Below are positions 6,569 through 14,432 of a DNA stretch of 64,000 nucleotides, piece after piece. The position numbers and the translations under genes are program-made. The notes beneath the pieces were generated by a model. That model was given only the letters and a program-made list of their open reading frames with translations. It had not been told where the DNA came from and did no database searches. Each line of letters starts with the position of its first letter. Within the stretch, counting starts at the first letter, position 1. This stretch comes from CAZJLP01 sp964546955 (GTDB lineage Bacteria; Verrucomicrobiota; Verrucomicrobiia; Opitutales; Opitutaceae). The stretch spans positions 1 to 64,000 of the forward strand of contig CAZJLP010000020.1 in the NCBI GenBank assembly GCA_964546955.1, in the 5' to 3' direction.

Positions 6569-9330
6569 GAAAGCCCACAGTCGAGGAAATCCTGGTTACA
6601 AAGCCGCAGATCCGTCCGCGTATTTACGCCTACTCAATCCACGACGAAGCGCATAAGGGACTCCTCAAGATAGGACAAACCACCCGAGAGGTGAAGCAAC
6701 GCGTCGCGCAGCAGCTCAAAACAGCGGCGATCAAGAACTACTCGATCGAACTCGACGAGTCTGCGGTACGCGATGACGGCTCGATCTTTACCGATCACGA
6801 GGTCCGTACAGCGCTTGCTAGAAAAAGGTTCGAAAACGTAGAACTTGAGTGGGTGCGCTGCGCGGTCACGGACGTGAAAGCCGTTCTTAACGAGCTACGA
6901 ACCGGGCAGCGTTTTACAGGTTCGCCTTCTGAGACTTTCGCGATGCGCGCCGAGCAGCGGGCTGCTGTGGATAAGACCCACGCCTACTTCCAGTCTATTT
7001 GGAAGGATGATAGGCACGCTGTGCCCCGCTTCCTTTGGAACGCGAAGATGCGCTTCGGCAAAACCTTCACAGCGTATCAACTCGCAAGGAAACTCGAGGC
7101 CAAGCGCGTGCTCGTGCTAACATTCAAGCCCGCCGTCGAAGATGCGTGGCAAACGGATCTTGAATCGCACGCGGACTTCGGCGGCTGGCGATACCTGTCT
7201 CGCAATTTCGGTGGTGACCCGACTAAGGTCTCTGCAAAGAAGTCGTTGGTCTATTTCGGGTCCTTCCAGGACTTGCTTGGTCGCGACGACGAGGGAAACA
7301 TCAAACCGAGGCACACGTGGCTCTACAAGGTGAAGTGGGACTTAGTCATTTTCGACGAATATCACTTCGGGGCATGGCGCGAAACGGCAAAAGAACTGTT
7401 CGAGGGCGAAGAAGAGGCGGTTGCCCGAAAGGAAGCCAGGCTCGAATACGGTGCTGGCCTGGAGCACGTGAACGAAGATCTGACAGAGCTTTCGGAGAAA
7501 GAGACGGAGTTTCTGCCGATTAGCTCGAAAGCCTACCTCTACCTTTCGGGCACACCGTTCAAAGCCCTCGCTACGGGAGAGTTCATCGAGGAGCAAATTT
7601 TCAACTGGACCTACACGGATGAACAGCGCGTCAAGGAACAGTTCGCGAAGAAAAGCCGCAACAAGTGGAATCCCTATAGCGCGCTCCCGCAGATGCGTCT
7701 TTTAACCTATCAGATGCCGGACGAATTGATCGCAATAGCCAATTCCGGGCAATTCGATGAGTTCGACTTGAACGCATTCTTCGAGGCTTCGGGCACGGGC
7801 CAGAAGTCTGAGTTCAGGCACAAGAGCGATGTGCAGAAATGGCTGGATATCATTCGCGGCTCATACGCACCCAAGGCTGTGGAATTCCTCAAGACTGGAA
7901 CGCGACCGCCATTTCCGTATTCGGACGTCCGCCTTTTGCCGTATCTTCAGCATTCATTCTGGTTCCTCCCGAACGTTGCTGCGTGCCATGCGATGGCGAA
8001 GCTACTCACGGAGAAGCAAAATGTCTTCTGGCACGATTATCATGTGGTGGTAGCCGCTGGCGCCACGGCGGGAATCGGTTTGGATGCGCTACCACCCGTC
8101 CGAAGTGCCATCGGCAGTGGCCTCGACACCAAGACAATCACGCTATCCTGCGGCAAGCTCACCACCGGAGTGACAGTTCCGCAGTGGTCGTCGATCCTAA
8201 TGCTGCGTAACCTCAAATCGCCGGAGACCTATTTCCAAGCCGCGTTCCGGGTACAATCTCCGTGGTCCATTAGGAATCCTCACGGCGACGATCCGAACGA
8301 GGAGGAAATCCTAAAGCCGGCTTGTTTTGTGTTCGACTTCGCGCCGACACGCGCGTTGCGACAGCTCTCTGAATACGCGATCGGTCTCTCGCCCCACGAG
8401 CGGAACCCGGAAAATGCGGTGAAGGAGCTGATCTCGTTCCTTCCCGTATTGGCCTATGACGGCGCGAACATGACGCAAATCGATGCGGCAGGCATCCTCG
8501 ACATTGCGATGGCCGGGACCTCGGCCACACTACTCGCGCGCAAGTGGGAAAGCGCATTGCTGGTGAATGTGGATAACGACACTTTACGCCGAATTCTGGA
8601 AAACCCAGAAGCAATGGCCGCTGTAGAGCGCATCGAGGGCTGGCGCTCTTTGGGCGAAAATATCATCGAGACCATAATCAATAAAAGCGATAAGATCAAA
8701 GAACTCAAGAACAAGGCGAAGGCCGGTGGCCTATCCGAAAAAGAGAAGAAGCAACTCTCAGATGAGGAAAAGGAGCTTAAGTCTAAACGGAAGCTGGTGC
8801 AGGAGAAACTCATCAAGTTTGCGACGCGCATCCCGGCGTTTATGTATCTGACCGATTTCAGAGAAAACACGCTGCAAGACGTGATCACCAAGATCGAGAC
8901 GGGGTTGTTTGAGACCGTCACTGGCTTGACCGTAAAAGATTTTCACCTGCTAGTGCGGCTCAGGGTATTCAACACTGAACAAATGAATCAGGCGATATTC
9001 GCGTTCCGGCGTTATGAGGATGCCTCGCTGCGCTATACTGGTATTGAAAGCCATGAGGGGCTCACACACTACGGTCTCTATGATACAGTAGTCGTGAAGG
9101 AGGATTCGGTGCAAAGACAGGCGTCAGAAGGTACGCCCATCAAAGAGCACGACCGCGTCCGCTTGGTCCAGCCGATCGAGGACGATGGCGAGATCTTTCC
9201 CGCGGGGGCGACCGGCGCAGTGGTAAGTGTCTACAACAAAGGCGAGGCTTTTGCTGTCGAAATCGCAACTGGGCGCAAGAATTCGACCATCATCACCGCG
9301 CTTGCTTCACGCCTGGAGGTTGTTCGGTGA
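6565..9330 (+). CDS. GIY-YIG / SF2 helicase / DUF4926 restriction protein
   Basis: The ATG at 6565 overlaps the previous stop (ATGA), giving 921 residues. The open frame extends upstream to 6466 but lies inside the methylase gene there. Residues 17-110 are a T5orf172-like GIY-YIG domain (RIYAYSI, LLKIGQTT, DHEVRTAL). An SF2 translocase follows: Walker A MRFGKT (163-168), DEYH (264-267), SGTP (328-331), and motif V/VI-like GKLTTGVTVPQW and YFQAAFRVQSPW. A charged coiled coil lies at about 710-760. The last ~63 residues (EHDRVRLVQPIEDD to the end) match DUF4926. Most likely the nuclease/translocase of a restriction-modification system. The DUF4926 tail is unusual. Confidence 0.85.
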   Translation: MRKPTVEEILVTKPQIRPRIYAYSIHDEAHKGLLKIGQTTREVKQRVAQQLKTAAIKNYSIELDESAVRDDGSIFTDHEVRTALARKRFENVELEWVRCAVTDVKAVLNELRTGQRFTGSPSETFAMRAEQRAAVDKTHAYFQSIWKDDRHAVPRFLWNAKMRFGKTFTAYQLARKLEAKRVLVLTFKPAVEDAWQTDLESHADFGGWRYLSRNFGGDPTKVSAKKSLVYFGSFQDLLGRDDEGNIKPRHTWLYKVKWDLVIFDEYHFGAWRETAKELFEGEEEAVARKEARLEYGAGLEHVNEDLTELSEKETEFLPISSKAYLYLSGTPFKALATGEFIEEQIFNWTYTDEQRVKEQFAKKSRNKWNPYSALPQMRLLTYQMPDELIAIANSGQFDEFDLNAFFEASGTGQKSEFRHKSDVQKWLDIIRGSYAPKAVEFLKTGTRPPFPYSDVRLLPYLQHSFWFLPNVAACHAMAKLLTEKQNVFWHDYHVVVAAGATAGIGLDALPPVRSAIGSGLDTKTITLSCGKLTTGVTVPQWSSILMLRNLKSPETYFQAAFRVQSPWSIRNPHGDDPNEEEILKPACFVFDFAPTRALRQLSEYAIGLSPHERNPENAVKELISFLPVLAYDGANMTQIDAAGILDIAMAGTSATLLARKWESALLVNVDNDTLRRILENPEAMAAVERIEGWRSLGENIIETIINKSDKIKELKNKAKAGGLSEKEKKQLSDEEKELKSKRKLVQEKLIKFATRIPAFMYLTDFRENTLQDVITKIETGLFETVTGLTVKDFHLLVRLRVFNTEQMNQAIFAFRRYEDASLRYTGIESHEGLTHYGLYDTVVVKEDSVQRQASEGTPIKEHDRVRLVQPIEDDGEIFPAGATGAVVSVYNKGEAFAVEIATGRKNSTIITALASRLEVVR

Positions 9331-9671
9331 GCATACAGCCCCTCCCTAACAAAGAACAGGCGTGGGTGGAGGAAACTAAAATCATCGGCTACCTGATGAA
9401 AGCTGACCATGCGGTCGGCGGACCGAAGGCCAAGTATTTCCGAGGACGCGGCTTTCACTTGAGCGAATGGGAGGAGTTTGCAGATGCCTTGCGCCATCAC
9501 GCTAAACACAATCTCGTGAGACGCGTTAAGACCACCGCATACGCAACGAACTACTCAGTGGACTGTAACCTACCGACGCCTGATCAAACCAATCCATGTG
9601 TCCGGACAGTGTGGGAGGTTCGCGCGGACGATCAGCGTCCGCGGCTGATCACCGCACATCCCTTAGGCTAG
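9327..9671 (+). CDS. DUF6883 protein
   Basis: Starts at GTG 9327, overlapping the helicase stop as GTGA, and has 114 residues. The pattern IIGYLMKADHAVGGPKAKYF, then a Trp-Glu-Glu helix with ALRHHAKHN, then DCNLPTPDQTNPCVRTVWEV and RLITAHP, matches DUF6883. From memory this small domain is often the neighbour of DUF4926 genes and occurs at the C-termini of polymorphic toxins. Here DUF4926 is the tail of the preceding protein. A toxin/effector role is inferred from that pairing and is unproven. Last gene of the coupled operon. Confidence 0.75.
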   Translation: MSIQPLPNKEQAWVEETKIIGYLMKADHAVGGPKAKYFRGRGFHLSEWEEFADALRHHAKHNLVRRVKTTAYATNYSVDCNLPTPDQTNPCVRTVWEVRADDQRPRLITAHPLG

Positions 9672-10052
9672 CAGCTTTGCAGGCGGCGGTGAGGGCGGTG
9701 AGCCGGCCGGAAAGGAGCCGCCGGAAAGTGACGGAAGGGTCAATGACGCAGGTACGATCTACGGACATACCCTCTCCGCAACTAAAGCTCGGCCCCAAGA
9801 CGACGTCGGCGCAGTTAACTAAAACACATCGTGTCGCTGCAAGAGACAGCAAGAAAGCTTGGCGGACCACGCGTACTAACGTGAAGAAGCGGCCGGAAAG
9901 GGTCAAACCGTGATTCTTGCAATCGGGGATTTCGTACTGGCGGACCGATGCAGCCATGGCTCCTGATTCGCGGGGCGCATCATGGCATTCGGTCGACGCT
10001 GAAATAATGTCGTCCGCCGGAACGGAGACCAAGTCATGGTCTGACGACCCAT
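9672..10052. other. Degraded stretch after the RM operon
   Basis: No family-recognisable gene. Two overlapping frames (9596-9913 plus, 9649-10032 minus) are open, but neither has a recognisable motif. The plus frame ends in the GGGTCAAACCGTGATT repeat at 9900. Read as recombined remnants. Confidence 0.4.
9900..9919 (+). repeat. Copy 2 of short repeat GGGTCAAACCGTGATT
   Basis: Same 16-mer as at 1768-1787 (minus) and 10600-10619 (plus). About 15 bp upstream is also shared with the copy at 10600 (a GAAGAAGCGG-like stretch). Confidence 0.6.
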
Positions 10053-10358
10053 GCCTTACGAAAGCGTTGCTCTATCGCCCTGGTCGGGGCCAGCTTCGCG
10101 CGGCGCCGAGCCGGCCTGAATAGGTTTCTGAGGCGCCTTGCTCTGAGTCTGCAAATCGGAATCCAGCGGTGGGGCCTCGACGATACCTGCTCCTACCGCT
10201 GCACCTTTGTGCTCTTCAGTATTCAATTCTCGCCGTAGTTTCTGAAGCTGGAGTTCTGCGATCTCCATTTGAGCTTTGACGGTCCGATCGAGAATTGGCT
10301 GCAGTTCTTTCTCCCATTTCCAAAATCCATACGCCATGGTCATCAGCGCGATGCACAG
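10053..10358. repeat. 306-bp duplication, copy A
   Basis: This segment aligns without a gap to 10695-11000 over 306 bp, with scattered substitutions. Both begin GCCTTACGAAAGCGTTGC and end AGCGCGATGCACAG. It carries only the 3' half of the membrane-protein gene found intact at 10698-11270. Confidence 0.85.
10056..10343 (-). pseudogene. Truncated copy of the 10698-11270 membrane protein
   Basis: 95 codons that match the C-terminal half of the intact neighbour: YGFWKWEKELQPILDR, then KAQMEIAELQLQKLRRELN, then the Pro-rich tail to DRATLS. The first ~95 residues, including the first membrane helix, are missing. The frame remains open and its ATG (10343) is just a chance codon at the break, so translation is doubtful. 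Confidence 0.65.
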
Positions 10359-10418
10359 CTTCGGACACCAAGGATTGCACTTGTCGGGTTGCGAACGTCG
10401 AACGATCGTCGTCGGTAA

Positions 10419-10613
10419 AAACCGGTTTCAGCGTCTTTTCTGGCGGCTTTTGCGACGGCCCAGGCTGACGCGTGCACCATCTTTGTCCTCACGGACGGCA
10501 AGCAGACGCTGTTCTGCAACAATGAGGATTGGTCGGACCCGGCGACGTATCTGGTTCAAGCCGGGAAACGGGTCGCGGCTCGGCTGAAGAAAGCGGAAGG
10601 GGTCAAACCGTGA
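10419..10613 (+). pseudogene. Relic of a linear amide C-N hydrolase (Ntn type)
   Basis: Open from 10419 to the TGA at 10611-10613 without a start codon. It reads as the end of a signal peptide (SFLAAFATAQA) followed by DACTIFVLTDGKQTLF and NNEDWSDPAT. This is the start of penicillin-V-acylase/choloylglycine-hydrolase-like proteins, in which the Cys after the signal peptide becomes the N-terminal nucleophile. Homology stops after ~30 mature residues, and the frame ends in the GGGTCAAACCGTGATT repeat. A 5' and 3' truncated fragment. Confidence 0.6.
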
Positions 10614-10619
10614 TTTTTG
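10600..10619 (+). repeat. Copy 3 of short repeat GGGTCAAACCGTGATT
   Basis: Third copy of the 16-mer, at the 3' break of the amide-hydrolase relic. It is the second copy found exactly where a gene fragment loses homology. Confidence 0.6.
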
Positions 10620-10694
10620 GCAGATCCTGCGGAAAACCCATCGCTCTCAGGCCCCGGCGGTCGGCTGAGAGCACGGGCTCTCACGCTCGATTCG

Positions 10695-11000
10695 GCCTTA
10701 CGAAAGCGTTGCTCTATCGCCCCGGTCGGGGGGAGCTTCGCGCGGCGCCGTGCCGGCCTGGATAGGTTTCTGAGGCGCCTTGCTCTCAGTCTGCAAAGCG
10801 GAATCCAGCGGTGGCGCCTCGACGATACCTCCCCCTGGCCCCTCCCCTTTGTGCTCTTCGGTGTTCAATTCTCGCCGTAGCTTCTGAAGCTGGAGCTCTG
10901 CGATCTCCATCTGGGCTTTGATGGTCCGATCGAGAATTGGCTGCAGTTCTTTCTCCCATTTCCAAAACCCATACACCATGGTGGCCAGCGCGATGCACAG
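10695..11000. repeat. 306-bp duplication, copy B
   Basis: Partner of 10053-10358, direct orientation, same length. This copy lies within the intact gene and is probably the parent. Confidence 0.85.
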
Positions 11001-11270
11001 AAGAATGCCGAGTGCACCAAGCAACGCGGATTTATCGGCCTTTTTGATTTCCAGTTTCCGCTCGAGAAGCGCCAGTCGCGTCTGTTCTACGTGTGACCGC
11101 TGAGGGATCTGCTTCAGGCCTTCCAATTCGGGGAGAGTAGAGAAAATGAGCTCGTTTGAAGCTCGTGTGACATAAAGCAGAGATCCGCAACAAAAGATGA
11201 ACAGCAAAAGTCCAAACAAAGCATAGAACTTAAAGATATTGTCCGTCGGGACTGGTACTCTGCTCTCCAT
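10698..11270 (-). CDS. Two-helix membrane protein with coiled coil
   Basis: 190 residues. Helix 1 is at about 13-34 (FYALFGLLLFIFCCGSLLYV), helix 2 at about 83-103 (LLGALGILLCIALATMVYGF). A periplasmic or cytosolic amphipathic/coiled region lies between them (LEGLKQ to EIKKAD) and a second charged helix after helix 2 (ILDRTIKAQMEIAELQLQKL). The tail is Pro/Ala-rich. I do not recognise a family. Half of the gene is duplicated next to it at 10053-10358. Confidence 0.6.
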   Translation of the reverse strand: MESRVPVPTDNIFKFYALFGLLLFIFCCGSLLYVTRASNELIFSTLPELEGLKQIPQRSHVEQTRLALLERKLEIKKADKSALLGALGILLCIALATMVYGFWKWEKELQPILDRTIKAQMEIAELQLQKLRRELNTEEHKGEGPGGGIVEAPPLDSALQTESKAPQKPIQAGTAPREAPPDRGDRATLS

Positions 11271-11446
11271 AGTTGGTTTTTCAATTTAACTTCAATCGTC
11301 CGCTCATCAATCTCCCCCTAGCGCAAGGCCGAAAGGAAAACGGCAGCGGGTCAGCGGTCGCGGAGTGGAGATTCCGGCTGGTGTTCGATTCCTGCTTCGC
11401 TCGATGTAGTAGAGTTTTCAAGGCACAAGCAACGATCGAACCGGTA

Positions 11447-12580
11447 CTACAACATGAACGGCACGCGGATTCGGACGTCGACCGGTTGCCCCTCCTTGCG
11501 CGGGGGTTCGAAACGCCATTGATAAAGCGCAGTCAGAATTGAGTGAATCTGCTTCGGATCGAGCCCCGTCGCGTCGATGGGGCGGGCGAGCTGGGGCATG
11601 CCGTTGCGATCGATGATGCATTCAAACACGACACGTTGTGGGTTCTCGCGCTTCTCATAAAGAAAGGGCTCCACTTGGCGAACGGGTTTGATGGCAGCGT
11701 CGAGCTGCTTGGGAGACGAAAGTATGTTCGATGAAACGCTCTTGAGCTCGTCGATGAGTCGGTGGGTGTTTTCGTCGACCGCGACGTCCGTCGAGCTCGG
11801 TGCGAACGTGATGTCCGTGTACATTTCGGCCGGGCACGGGGCTTCTGTTCCGGCCATCTGTCGCGTCGCTGGCCGAAACCGTGTGGACACCACTTTCGCC
11901 CAAGCTGCAGTTCCGAAAAGAGGATGCGACGCCTTGATCACCTTGGCGTAGACCACATCCCCATTTCGCCCCACGAAATATCGGACTGTCGCCTTCCCTG
12001 TCGTACCGGCGACCAACAGCTCGTACGGGTAGGCTGCTTTGATTTCCGATAGAGCTTGCGGCGCTCTATCGTACCGAGGCAACCCCTCATGCGGGCTTTT
12101 GTGCATTGTTGCCGCTTTCGGACCGTTGTTAAACTGCATCACAGTGAACATACTAAACGGCCGACTTTTCCTTACAGGGTATTGACTCCCGTCTACTGCG
12201 ACTAGTTCGTTGTTCTCCAGCGTGTACATAGCCATAAAAACGACTTGCTGCTGCGCTGCCACTGCCACCGCTTGGCCTCCTTTTTTGCCAGGAACGAATT
12301 CACATCTAAAAAGCGCTGCTGACACCGCGTTGCCAAAATCCGGATGCGTGGCACTGTCTACGAGACAACGCGTTACCTTTCCATCTGTTCCGATGTGAGC
12401 GGTCGCGAAGACTTCACCTCCTGTAAACGATCTGGCTAGCTCGAACGGATAGCTAATCTGCAGGGGGGTGCGGTACCTTGGCTGCTCGTCTATTTCTGCA
12501 GGCGTCAACGTGGGGGCCTCTTGACCTACCAACCGGGAGACCAGTAGCCCGAACATCGCCATGAAACTTGAAAACCGCAT
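11447..12580 (-). CDS. Secreted protein with repeated TonB-C-like domains
   Basis: 377 residues with an N-terminal signal peptide (MRFSSFMAMFGLLVSRLVGQ). It has three units resembling the C-terminal domain of TonB: ISYPFELARSFTGGEVFATAHIGTDGKVTRCLVDSATHPDFGNA, then AAYPYELLVAGTTGKATVRYFVGRNGDVVYAKV, then a third near RVVFECIIDRNGMPQLA and ILTALYQWRFEPPRKEGQPVDVRIRVPF. Classical TonB has one such domain after a membrane helix and a Pro-rich linker, both absent here. It is probably a periplasmic or outer-membrane-bound relative rather than an energy transducer. Function unknown. Confidence 0.7.
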   Translation of the reverse strand: MRFSSFMAMFGLLVSRLVGQEAPTLTPAEIDEQPRYRTPLQISYPFELARSFTGGEVFATAHIGTDGKVTRCLVDSATHPDFGNAVSAALFRCEFVPGKKGGQAVAVAAQQQVVFMAMYTLENNELVAVDGSQYPVRKSRPFSMFTVMQFNNGPKAATMHKSPHEGLPRYDRAPQALSEIKAAYPYELLVAGTTGKATVRYFVGRNGDVVYAKVIKASHPLFGTAAWAKVVSTRFRPATRQMAGTEAPCPAEMYTDITFAPSSTDVAVDENTHRLIDELKSVSSNILSSPKQLDAAIKPVRQVEPFLYEKRENPQRVVFECIIDRNGMPQLARPIDATGLDPKQIHSILTALYQWRFEPPRKEGQPVDVRIRVPFML

Positions 12581-12818
12581 GGCATTCTTTTGTCCGTCCT
12601 GGGCAATTCGCGCAAGGATGGGTCAAAAGCTGAGTCGGGAATTTTCGATCGCAATTCGGTTTTGTGACACAGAGGGCACGGAGCGCTGACAGTATTCGCG
12701 TATGGCCCGAGCCATGGGGGCGGACGGCCCTGTGCTGGAGATTGCCACCGCCCGAGCGCGCGGTCAGGTTTCGGGGGTGCGATTTCCAGCCGCTCCGCTA
12801 GCACCCAGATTTTGAGGT

Positions 12819-12983
12819 ATGTACCGCACGGTTTATCCGATGAAGGGCTGGCCGGCGCTGGGGATCGGTATCATGGGCCTGCTGGGGATCGGAGCCGCGG
12901 CTGCTCTCCTTTCGGTCGGCGGACCCGAATTGGGTTGGGTTGCTCTGCCGGGGTGGATCGCTTTCAGGGTGACGCGACTTTAG
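12819..12983 (+). CDS. Possible small hydrophobic protein (54 aa)
   Basis: ATG at 12819 preceded by GAGG within a few bases, stop TAG at 12981-12983. The product (MYRTVYPMKGWPALG start) has two hydrophobic stretches typical of membrane helices. It overlaps the 3' end of the convergent hydrolase gene by 20 bp. No homology recognised. It could be a truncated membrane gene or chance. Confidence 0.3.
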   Translation: MYRTVYPMKGWPALGIGIMGLLGIGAAAALLSVGGPELGWVALPGWIAFRVTRL

Positions 12984-13815
12984 AGCGCGCCGCATCCACG
13001 ACCCAGCGGACGGCGGTGGCCATGAGTTCAGGTTCGCCAGAATTAATGTGATGCCCGCTTTTGCTGGTCACGATGTGCATGCCGTGGGACGAGGAGGCGA
13101 ACACTTCGCCGTGGAGTTGACGGAGGACTTTCAGCTGCGCGGCGGGACGATCGGGCTTGAGGCCGGTGATCACAACGAGGGGGACGTCGGGCAGTTTTCC
13201 GGGCAACCCGAGATCGCCGGCGGCCCAGACGGCTGACAGGTCTTCCAGCTCACGGACCGATACGGGGTCGGGACGGGCGCGAAGGATATCGATCGTGCTG
13301 TTGACGGCTGTGCCCGGCTTGAGGTCGAAGAGTCGATCACCCTCGAACCACAGCCGTTCATGGGCGCTTTCGACGAGAACCAAACCTGCGACTTCATTCG
13401 GATACAGCGTGGCGAACGCACGAACGTAGATGCCACCCAGGGAGGCTCCCACCAGCACGTAGGGCGGGCGGCAGCCGGCTTTCGTGAGCAACGTGTGCAG
13501 CTCGGTCGCGACATTCGACAGCGTGCGGGGACTTGTTGCCGGCCCCGACGGACTGCGTCCGGCCCGAGCATAAGTAACAAATGTCGTGAGGGAGCCCAGT
13601 TGTTTGCGAAGCTTGTCGCCGCTATCAATTCCCGAAAATGCGCCGGAACCGCCTTCGTAAACGACCATGGGCCCGCCCGTCCCGCTGCGCACCAAAGCGA
13701 GTGTGCAGCTCCCGACGTCGAATTTCTCTATCGGTGGTTTCCGTGTGCAGCCAGCGGCGAAGAGCACGCCAAGGACAACGAGCACGCGAGTGAAGGGCCG
13801 CAAGAGGGTGCGCAT
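12964..13815 (-). CDS. Alpha/beta-hydrolase lipoprotein
   Basis: I choose the ATG at 13815 (MRTLLRPF), which gives a lipoprotein signal with lipobox FAAGC; the longer frame (to 13947) adds 44 low-complexity residues. The mature 260-odd residues show an alpha/beta hydrolase fold: an oxyanion region VVYEGGSG, the nucleophile elbow VGASLGG (Ser), LVESAHE, and a C-terminal SGHHI supplying His. Likely an esterase or related hydrolase anchored in a membrane; substrate unknown. It lies alone, convergent with the small ORF at 12819. Confidence 0.75.
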   Translation of the reverse strand: MRTLLRPFTRVLVVLGVLFAAGCTRKPPIEKFDVGSCTLALVRSGTGGPMVVYEGGSGAFSGIDSGDKLRKQLGSLTTFVTYARAGRSPSGPATSPRTLSNVATELHTLLTKAGCRPPYVLVGASLGGIYVRAFATLYPNEVAGLVLVESAHERLWFEGDRLFDLKPGTAVNSTIDILRARPDPVSVRELEDLSAVWAAGDLGLPGKLPDVPLVVITGLKPDRPAAQLKVLRQLHGEVFASSSHGMHIVTSKSGHHINSGEPELMATAVRWVVDAARSKVASP

Positions 13816-13974
13816 CAAGTGACACTGCATCGGTGCTTCAGCGCGGCCAAGAAGAGAAGTAAGTGGGTCCGGACATTCCGGGTAACTCAGGGCGACGCGA
13901 CCTTGCAGCGCGGACGTCCTGCGAACTCGGAGCTTGAGGCATGGCACACACTTCGGGTGGCGGTGCGGCGCGGG

Positions 13975-14325
13975 TCAACTTGAAACGGCGAAGAAGAGAG
14001 CAAGCAGTAGCACGTGGAGGACGAACCAGCCACAGCTCGCCATAGCGAGGATACGAGCGAACTCGCTTCGTCCCCCCGTGATCCCCTGAGCCACCGTGAC
14101 TACGAGGCTCAAGAACCACAGCGCCGGAAAGCCAATTAACACGATGTCGAAGGCAGGTATCAGTGCCTTCCCGATTCTCGATTCGACCGGCGCGTCGAAC
14201 GAAAACGCGGTCACGAACGCCAACGGCAACCACAAAACCGGCAGGCAAAGACTGATCCATTCGAAGCGGGAGAGTTGGCGTTTGCGGGAGGGAGGTTCCC
14301 CGGCGCCAAAGTCATCTGAGACCAT
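13975..14325 (-). CDS. Small integral membrane protein
   Basis: The start at ATG 14325 (MVSDDFGAGEPP) avoids overlap with the preceding gene's end at 14433; a longer frame reaches 14466. The 116 residues contain three hydrophobic helices (LCLPVLWLPLAFVTAFSF, ALIPAFDIVLIGFPALWFL, ILAMASCGWFVLHVLLLALF). No known family recognised. It lies directly downstream of the TPR gene on the same strand and is probably co-transcribed. Confidence 0.5.
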   Translation of the reverse strand: MVSDDFGAGEPPSRKRQLSRFEWISLCLPVLWLPLAFVTAFSFDAPVESRIGKALIPAFDIVLIGFPALWFLSLVVTVAQGITGGRSEFARILAMASCGWFVLHVLLLALFFAVSS

Positions 14326-14432
14326 CGCTGTAGAATGTGATGTTCGAGATGCGGTGCAAGGTTTGTGGAGGGGGGACGGTGCAGAGACTAGCCAATCTCT
14401 TACGAGATCGGCTATGGGTTGGACTGGGGCGA

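Noticed and set aside
12526..12804. 92-codon minus-strand ORF upstream of the TonB-C-like gene
   Set aside because: Overlaps the signal-peptide start of that gene and has no recognisable motif; the region also contains a repeat-like CACAGAGGGCACGGAGCG.
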